DNA of 64,000 bases from Boesenbergia rotunda. Taxonomy: Eukaryota > Streptophyta > Magnoliopsida > Zingiberales > Zingiberaceae. Positions 57,401 through 64,000 of this stretch are shown piece by piece; the first letter of the stretch is position 1; the number at the start of each line of letters is the position of its first letter. The notes below the pieces were generated by a model, which searched no databases, was not told where the DNA came from, and saw nothing but the letters and a program-made list of their open reading frames with translations. Made by a program: the position numbers and the translations under genes. The stretch lies in contig JAGFNQ010000961.1 in assembly GCA_024364735.1 (NCBI GenBank), positions 278,098 to 342,097 on the forward strand. Direction: 5' to 3'.

Positions 57401-57791
57401 CAACCCTAATTTCAGAAATGCATAACTAATTCTACAAATCTCTAAATTTTTTTGAAATTTTGTGGAACCTATGTCTACTTGGGAAAATACGTTTTCAAAC
57501 AAATCTACTCCGGATCCCGAGATTGTCACGAAATTCAATACTACCTAAATTGTGTCATTGAAACATATTCAAAAGTTCTAGTTATGACCGTTCCTTGATC
57601 TATCTTCCCATACTTAATCATAATACATTCCTAGCACTGAATTATATGACATTCACACATTAAACACCAATTTCTACCACATATAATCCCATTCTCATCT
57701 TTTTCTCCATAAATTTTCTTTTTGTGTGCCAATTTCCTAAGATTAAGACTTACCTTAGTCTTCCAACCCTTTGACACACTCCATAGTCTAT
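57401..57791 (-). other. Spacer between gag and ORF2 promoter in element D
   Basis: Noncoding, stop-rich in all frames. It corresponds to 25288-25700 in A2. Confidence 0.5.
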
Positions 57792-59360
57792 CTAATCTCC
57801 TAGTAGAAATCCTCCTGAGATCCATTGACCATGGATCCCATTGTGACTCCTAGAGCTCTCCCTTGAGCTCCTAGCCCTAATCACTTCCCTAGATGACTCA
57901 TTTACAATTGCAAGGCCATACCAATGTTCCTCCGGTGCTTCCTGGCCTACTACTATAACTCTCTTAACCCTATATACCTTATTCTTGGTCAAATCCTCCA
58001 TTTTCTTTTGAGATGACTTTTCCTTACCATTTTTAACCTTCTCTTTACCATAATCATAGGGTATCCTTGAATATGACTTTTTGCTATCATTTGACCTTCT
58101 AGGGTGATATCCTAGACCCGGCCTATCATTTCTAATGTATTGATCCTTCGGTATCACACTCAATCCCTTGGATCCTCTAATAAGTCTATCTAGGTTCTTT
58201 TCTAATTTATCAAGTTTTGCTCTTAAAACTTGATTTTCCTTCTCTAAATTCCTAAGCTTAGTATTACTATATCCATTTTGATTATTCCTAGATCTACCTA
58301 TTTTTCTAGGCATGTGTCTCCCTTTCTTAGGGTTAATGCCTTGGTCCTTAGGTCTAAAAGTTCTAGGTTTATCGGGAAACATGGAATCTTTAGCATTTTG
58401 GCACATAAGGTTATTTCTATTTTTATCATGATACTTGAAACCAGAATTACGCCTAGGCAAGCAATCATGATTATTTCTAGCATTCATAAAACCATTTGAA
58501 GCATAAGTAAAGTTAGGGATTACCTCCCTTACTCTTATAGCTCCCCCTTGACGTGAGCCTCTCTTCTTTTCTTTTTTTTCCCATCTTCTTAAATGCTCCA
58601 TTTTCTTGAGCTCTCCTTTTCATGGACATTGGGTGTGGTAATGCCCAAGCTCTCCACATGTGTAGCACCTAATGTGCTTCTTTTCTTTCTTTTCCCTACA
58701 ACCCACATTAGATTTTAAATGAATGAACCCGGGTTTAGGGTTTACCTCTTTTTTACCTAGTGAACACTTGTCCATGTAGTACCCCTTCTTGTTGGATCCA
58801 AAGTATATGATGTGCTCTTTTGATTTGGCTTTGGTGGAGGTAGGAGTTTCTTCTTGCTCCAGTATTGAAGTAGGTCTCTCCTCCCCCTCAATCCTTTAAG
58901 TTGATACCTCTTTTTCTTCTCTTGATGATCTTTCACTTGATGAAGTTGACAATTCTTTTTCTTCTTGATCATCTTGGACCATTGAGCTTATTTCTTTGGA
59001 CTCTTCCACTATTTGAGCTTGTGTAGGGTTCTCATGACATTCTTCTACCTTTTTCTATAACTCATATGCGTTTTTGTACTTACATACACCACTCAAAATA
59101 TTATTAGGCAAAATATTGATCAATATACCAATTACCTTCTCATTTGCCTTAGATTGACCTTGTTGCTCCTTAGTCCAATATCTAGGTCGGAGTCTTTTTT
59201 CATGCTTGTATATTGGAATCTCGAATGGTTCTTCTAGCACCACCATGCACTTCCAAATCATTCCAAGCCAAGTCTTCATCCTTGTCTTCCAATAGTCAAA
59301 GTCTTCATGATCGTATGATGGTGGAATGTTGATGTCCTCTCCCAACTTTTCTTCCATCAT
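57792..59360 (-). pseudogene. Gag of element D
   Basis: MMEEKLGEDINIPPSYDHED, then FDYWKTRMKTWLGMIWKCMV and RLRPRYWTKEQQGQSKANEK, open down to 59055, where a stop follows NAYEL. After that an acidic, Ser-rich linker contains stops. The first zinc knuckle is degraded (FGSNKKGYYMDKC, two ligands changed). The second lies at about 58650-58690, around a stop near 58620. The last 269 codons (58601-57792) are open. They contain a basic Asn/Arg-rich region, a short coiled coil KLRNLEKENQVLRAKLDKLE and the tail GQWISGGFLLGD, identical to A2. The matching end point in both copies marks where pol is absent. Confidence 0.78.
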
Positions 59361-59413
59361 TCTTCTCCTCTAGCTTGTGCTCTTTTGGCCGTTATTCCAA
59401 CAAGAACGAACCC

Positions 59414-59425
59414 ACTCTGATACCA
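59414..59425 (-). other. Primer binding site (tRNA-iMet, one mismatch) of element D
   Basis: The minus strand reads TGGTATCAGAGT, with the last base differing from the usual C. It is two bases from the LTR at 59428. Confidence 0.85.
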
Positions 59426-59427
59426 CT

Positions 59428-60292
59428 TGTTAGATCGTGTGTGGCAAGCTAGAGGGGGGGGTGAATAGTATTTCTTCGATTTTCTTCCTACAACCATTAG
59501 TGCACAAGCGGAATATACAAAATAAAACTAAACTAAAACAAGGAAGAAACACACCGATGTACGTGGCTCGGAGAAGATGCTCCTACACCACGGCTGCCCG
59601 TAAGGTGGGCGATCCCTAATCCGTCGGTGGATGATTCCCTGGAGCACCTCCGGCTAGATCTCGTAGCTCCTTGTGGGTGGAGAAACCTCTCCACAACCTC
59701 TGGATATTATCTGAGCAATATAGGCTACTATCCCACTCTATCCAAGTAGGTTTCGCCAAGGAAAAGGAGCCTTAAACGAGCTCCCTTAAATAGAGCTCGA
59801 GGCTGAATATGACCGTTACCAGTCGACCGCCCCTAGCCTTTCCTGAATTCGAATTCTCATACTGACCTTTTGAATTCTGGCCATATTAATCGACTACCCC
59901 TGGGGCAGTCGACTAGTCCTTTCCTACACCTAGGGTTACCCTTCCCGAGTACATTTCTCTCCGGACTCGAACCCTCCCGGCATAGTTCTTGAGTACAAAC
60001 ACTCACACTTGGACCCTCACGACTCTTCAATCAGCAGTCTCGATATGTTGCCCTCACGCCCTCATCGACTTCAGCTCCCGTCCCTCGGATGCGCACGCAA
60101 GCCCTCGGCTTGCCTCCATGCCACCCTTCACACATGCCATGAAGTCCGCGTCCCTCGGCTCATCGTCTCTGCTATCTATGGTCCCTCGGATGCGCACACA
60201 AGCCAACTGCTTGCCTCCATGCCACCCTTCACCTGAAGACATCCAACCAAGTCTATGTGTACCTGCACACTTGCAGACTCACATACACATAT
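59428..60292 (-). repeat. 5' LTR of element D (truncated by element E)
   Basis: Very similar to 47524-48252 plus the start of 54627-54815. It reaches CACATACACATAT and is then cut by a new LTR start TGTTAGATCG. The GTCGAC repeat is eroded here (about 59819-59830, 59886-59912). Its outer end would lie beyond E. Confidence 0.85.
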
Positions 60293-61152
60293 TGTTAGAT
60301 CGTGTACGTTGCTAGAGGGGGGGTGAATATCACTTTTCAGCTTTCTTCTACCTATGTTGTTAGTTGCACAAGCGGAAATACAAACAAAACAATAAACAAT
60401 AAGAAAGTAATGCTAACAAGAACGATTTACTTGGTATCCACACCTAGGAGTGACTAATCCAAGAATCCTTCGGTGGATCACTCCCCGAATGACCTCCGGC
60501 TAGCCCTTGTCGCTCCTTGTAGGTGGAGAAACCTCGCCACAACACCTCGACAATATCTGAGCATCAAGACTACTATTTGGCTCTTGACCAAAGCCAAATT
60601 TGTCAAACCTTTCAGCCAACATGAAGTCCTCTTAAATAGAACTAAGGCTGAAACCCTCGCCACCAGTGGACTACTCCCATGGCAGTCGATTGGTGCCAGC
60701 CAAACAGCAGTCTAACGGCTCGCTGTAACGGCTAGTTTTTGACTTTACTACTCGACTGCTCCCAGGGCAGTCGACTGGTCCCCCAGTCGAATACTTTCTG
60801 TGAGTTTTATCAGTCGACTGCCCCACGGGCAGTCTACTGGTCCACTCACACACCTAAGGTTTCCCTTCCTGAGTACACTTCTCTCAGCACTCGAACCCAA
60901 GGATTTTCCTGAGTACAATCACTTTGCACTCGTACCCTCACGACTCAGCTGACCCCTCACCAGCAGCCTCAAATATTGCCTTCGCACCCTCTTCTTCAGC
61001 TCCTGTCACTCGGATGCATTCAAGCCTTCAGCTTGCCTCCATGCTATCCTTCACGTATGCCTCGAAGTCCGCACCCCTCAGCTCATCGTCCCTGCTCTCC
61101 ATAGACCCTCAGGTGCGCACACAAGCCCGCGGCTTGTCTCCATGCCACCCTT
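60293..61152 (-). repeat. LTR of element E (same superfamily), cut by a Gypsy insertion
   Basis: Starts TGTTAGATCGTGTACG and resembles the D LTRs but is clearly distinct. It has GTCGAC inverted repeats (about 60663-60694, 60740-60772, 60810-60840), a TATA-like TTAAATAGAAC near 60633 and the CTTGCCTCCATGCCACCCTT block. It ends at 61152, where the Gypsy LTR begins. Whether E is a solo LTR or a full element cannot be told. Confidence 0.75.
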
Positions 61153-63638
61153 TGTAACGCCCGCCCTTAATCCCCTAGGGATTCGGCGGCGCTACTTTAC
61201 TTTCATACATTACAACTATACTCATGCATTCATATTATATTTTTTTTTTATTTTTTTCAATCTAATCTATGCGTGGGCACATGTAACATTAAAGCATGCA
61301 AGGTTCATGTAGCGGAAGCATAATTTAGGTATGATAGAGTATAATGAATACAAGGCATAGAACATAGTATATCAACATAGATCTTCTAAGGTGAGATATC
61401 ATGACTTGGTGAGGGAAGAAGCATAGCATATTCAGAACACGTCTCCTAGCGGAAGTGCAGTTAATAAACAGTTTTAGTATATAAGAGTACAATAACGAGT
61501 CATAGGGTATCAAAAACCAAGTATTCATCTTCAAACATAGCATGTATATAAAAAGAAAAACATAACATGGGTTTAACATGACAAGTTCCAAAACTTGAAG
61601 CAACTAAGAACAAGATCCTTTTTATCCACCAGCACTATCACACACACCCTTGCCCTTCTCCCGCAGCCTCCATAGTTTAGCATCCTTTATCTGTAGCATA
61701 AGGGGAAACACTAAACGATAAGCAATAGCTTAGTAAGACCTTGTCCTACTCACAAAACCGGATATCATGAAAAAGGTAAGAGAATATATATATATCACAT
61801 CCAAGCATGGTAAGTGTTTAAGCATGTTAAACATCTAAGCATGTTAACTTCATAGGAAGGTTTCTTTGAAAACATATAAACATAATACTTGAACATAGCA
61901 AAATTATTAGGGCCCGGCTTGTACTTCATGTTTTCCGCGCGCCCCTGAATAGGAACGAGGTAGCTAATCCCGAACCACTAGGGTTTACTAGGCCTTCTCA
62001 AAAGTCCTTCAGCCTAGTATCATAATCATTTGACTCGCTTTAAGAGTCTATAGTACAAGCCATTACAAAATAAAATAGTTATCATGTTCTTCATTTTCAT
62101 AAAGTATGCTCTTAGTCCCAACCTTCTAGGGAAGCATTCTTTAGGCCCTAAGCCTTCTTCGTTCATGCCCTATAGAGCTCATTCTTATACATATGTATGC
62201 ATTCATAATCATGATAACTAGCATAGTATAAAACATGCATTTCATGGGAGCAACCAAGGCTACGGTCCAAGAGTTCTCTCTTGGCCGAAAGTTGTAATTT
62301 GGCTAGCATGCATTCCAATCAACATATCAAGAATCACACAAGCATGTCATATCCTACACAAGATCATTATCATGCATGGTATTTATTAATCCAATCCCAA
62401 GTATAGGGCCCTTTGGCCGAACATGTAGGGTTGAGTACTTTGGGGTTTTTAGCCACATAGCATCATGAACATTCATACATCACATGTGATATCATAGAGA
62501 TTCATTAGGGTGCATATCATGAAGTTAAGCTTAAGAACCTAACCCTAGGGTAGGGTTGGCCGAATGGTTTAGAAGGGAATTCCCTTCCCTCCTAGCCTTC
62601 TTTACTCACACACAATATAATACATTCATGCAAACATCATTATTAAGCATAGGAAAGCATGTGGCCTACCCTAACCCTTGGTTAGGGTGATGGCCGAAAC
62701 ATGTAGAGACATGTAGAGGGCATCATGTGAGTCATGTAATCGATTCAAGAGCAATTATGCTACAGGTGAGGGGTACTTACCTCTTTCGCTAAATATCCTT
62801 AAGGTATACCCTTAGTTCGGAGGGGATGTGCTTGTCCTTGCTCTTGAGGTCATTGACTTCTTCTTGCCTTGCAAGAGATCCAAACCTTCAATGGGGTCTT
62901 GGGAGTGTCCCTTGGGATGAGACCCTTCCCTTGGCTTTTTTTCGAAAATTGAAGAGGGAGAGGGGAGTTGGGATTTTCGAAAATTAAAGAGGGAGAGGGA
63001 AGTTGGGATTTTCGAAAATTGAAGAGGGAGAGGGAAGTTGGGATTTTTCGAAAATTGAAGAGGGAGAGTGAGTGAGGGGTTTGCAACAATGATGGTTAGC
63101 CCCTTAGCACTCCCTCTTATTTATACTAAGGGAAGAGACAAAGTGCCTCTTCTCCAAGTGTCCCTTCACCAAGGGGTTTCTCATCAAGAGCCTCTTCCTC
63201 TACCCTTTCACATTCCCTAACCCTTAACAAGAATTTCCCTTCCTTCCTCTCAGCAATCCCCTGCTGGGTGAATTGGTTACTTCGTTGCTTTTCAAGGCTT
63301 TGCTTACTAAGAGTTCCAAGGATCGATCCTCGGCAAGAGCATATTTTTGCTCCTCTTTGGTTTTCACTTTTGCAAAGCCTATTAGCCCAATTCACTCTCA
63401 TATTCTCAAATCACATTTATGCAATCACATATTCCAATTCCTGAAATCACATATTCTAATTTATGCAATTACATATTCCTAATCCTTTCTAATGAAATCA
63501 CATAACATTAAATCATGAAATCACAAAAAGGTAATTTTATTCATTTATGAAATAAATGTCATACAATCTGATAATATATATCGACATTTTTGTGCCCTTT
63601 TTACAATCGAAAGCAAGCCCAAAATTTGGGGCGTTACA
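61153..63638 (-). repeat. 3' LTR of a chromovirus Gypsy element
   Basis: TGTAACGCCCGCCC at the left end and GGGGCGTTACA at the right end, 2486 bp. In minus orientation it starts TGTAACGCCCC directly after a polypurine tract, so it is the 3' LTR. A TATA-like AGTATAAATAAG lies at about 63117-63128 (minus strand). At about 62937-63065 there are four tandem units of about 37 bp (TTTTCGAAAATTGAAGAGGG, GAGGGAAGTTGGGA). Several copies of GGCCGAA/TTCGGCC-type words occur in 61900-62700. No gene inside. Confidence 0.87.
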
Positions 63639-63655
63639 ATCCCCTACACCTTATA
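63639..63655 (-). other. Polypurine tract of the Gypsy element
   Basis: The minus strand reads TATAAGGTGTAGGGGAT, adjoining the LTR start TGTAACGCCCC. Confidence 0.75.
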
Positions 63656-63672
63656 GAAAGTTCATCCTTGAA

Positions 63673-64000
63673 CTAAAACAATTCTGGGTACTTGCGTTTC
63701 ATTTCATCTTCGCGTTCCCAGGTGGCCTCCTCGAACCGTTGACTTTGCCACAGGACCTTTACTAAGGGCACCTTTTTGTTCCTTAGCTTCTTAACTTCTC
63801 GGTCCAATATCTGAATGGGCCAACTTTCATAACTTAGGTCCTCCTGGATCTGGACCGTTTGTGGTTCGATCACCTGGTCTGGGTCAGGAGTGCACTTCTT
63901 GAGCAGCGAGACATGGAACACGCTGTGAATAGCTAACATCTCCTGCGATAGCTCCAACTCGTAAGCTACCGGGCCTACTCTCTTTAGGATCTTGTACGGT
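63673..64000 (-). CDS. Gypsy integrase C-terminus with chromodomain (partial)
   Basis: Open to the window edge. It begins with the GPVAYELELSQEM segment and IHSVFHVSLLKKC (the usual HPVFHVSLL-type integrase tail). A chromodomain follows: YESWPIQILDREVKKLRNKK, then VPLVKVLWQ and EEATWEREDEM. It stops at 63673, 18 bp before the polypurine tract. The chromodomain marks the chromovirus branch of Ty3/Gypsy (Tekay/Del type by wording, not searched), in which it directs integration to chromatin marks. The rest of the element lies beyond the right edge. Confidence 0.9.
   Translation of the reverse strand, partial: PYKILKRVGPVAYELELSQEMLAIHSVFHVSLLKKCTPDPDQVIEPQTVQIQEDLSYESWPIQILDREVKKLRNKKVPLVKVLWQSQRFEEATWEREDEMKRKYPELF

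Larger units (their letters stand above)
47524..60292 (-). mobile_element. Pol-less two-gene element D (second copy of the A2 family)
   Basis: Minus-strand element. The 5' LTR is at 59428-60292 (cut by element E), with a primer site at 59414-59425. Gag runs from 59360 down to 57792, internal promoter and ORF2 from about 57335 down to 55860. The tail and polypurine tract end at 54816, and the 3' LTR is split as 54627-54815 and 47524-48252 by the C2 insertion. No pol domain lies between gag and the polypurine tract. Gene order, intron position and tail agree with A2, so the structure is a family trait rather than one damaged copy. Confidence 0.82.

Overview
This window is repeat-rich nuclear DNA of a flowering plant. 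I see no ordinary host gene. Almost every base belongs to nested LTR retrotransposons, one large Mutator-like DNA transposon and a few smaller insertions. The plant origin rests on tRNA-iMet primer sites, Copia and chromovirus Gypsy polyproteins, a FAR1-type MULE transposase and plant-style TATA and 5'-UTR sequence. The species cannot be named from the sequence. Element labels below (A', A2, B, C, C2, D, E, F) are mine.

Layout, outermost to innermost. (1) The backbone at left is a SIRE/Maximus-like Copia element A' (RT and RNase H remnants at 1-206 and 17566-18422, 3' tail, LTR 21566-22484). Copia element C (207-17560, TSD TCTTG) sits in its RT. A gag-only, pol-less element (744-7669, minus strand, TSD GTGTG) sits in C's 5' LTR. 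A 2.15-kb polyadenylated retrocopy (18987-21135, 16-bp TSD) sits in the tail of A'. (2) The A' LTR is followed directly by a primer site and the gag of element A2 (21566-47334). A2 has no pol but has a second, apparently spliced gene (ORF2). Its gag carries a 1140-bp six-arm palindrome (23095-24234). ORF2 is split by Copia element B (26622-43375, TSD ACATA). B carries a Mutator-like element with 1.1-kb TIRs (31994-40122, 9-bp TSD), a FAR1-type transposase and a GRF zinc-finger ORF. A 1149-bp tandem duplication crosses the B/A2 border. (3) After A2 come a Gypsy RT scrap, a 44-bp LTR stub (F) and element D (47524 onward, minus strand), a second copy of the pol-less gag-ORF2 family. D's 3' LTR holds C2 (about 48301-54626), a C-family Copia whose 3' half was lost at a junction with templated filler. 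(4) D's 5' LTR is cut by another LTR of the same superfamily (E, 60293-61152). E is cut by a chromovirus Gypsy element whose 3' LTR (61153-63638) and integrase C-terminus/chromodomain run off the right edge.

How the parts relate: A2, D and the 744-7669 element encode Gag but no reverse transcriptase or integrase, so they would depend on enzymes from elements such as A'. A', A2, D and E share LTR and 3'-tail sequence, including a GTCGAC-centred inverted repeat just upstream of TATA boxes. Most retroelement genes are broken. The ORFs that look intact are the gag at 4727-5932, the GRF ORF at 33868-34248 and the visible part of the Gypsy gene at the right edge. The MULE transposase is open except for one stop codon.
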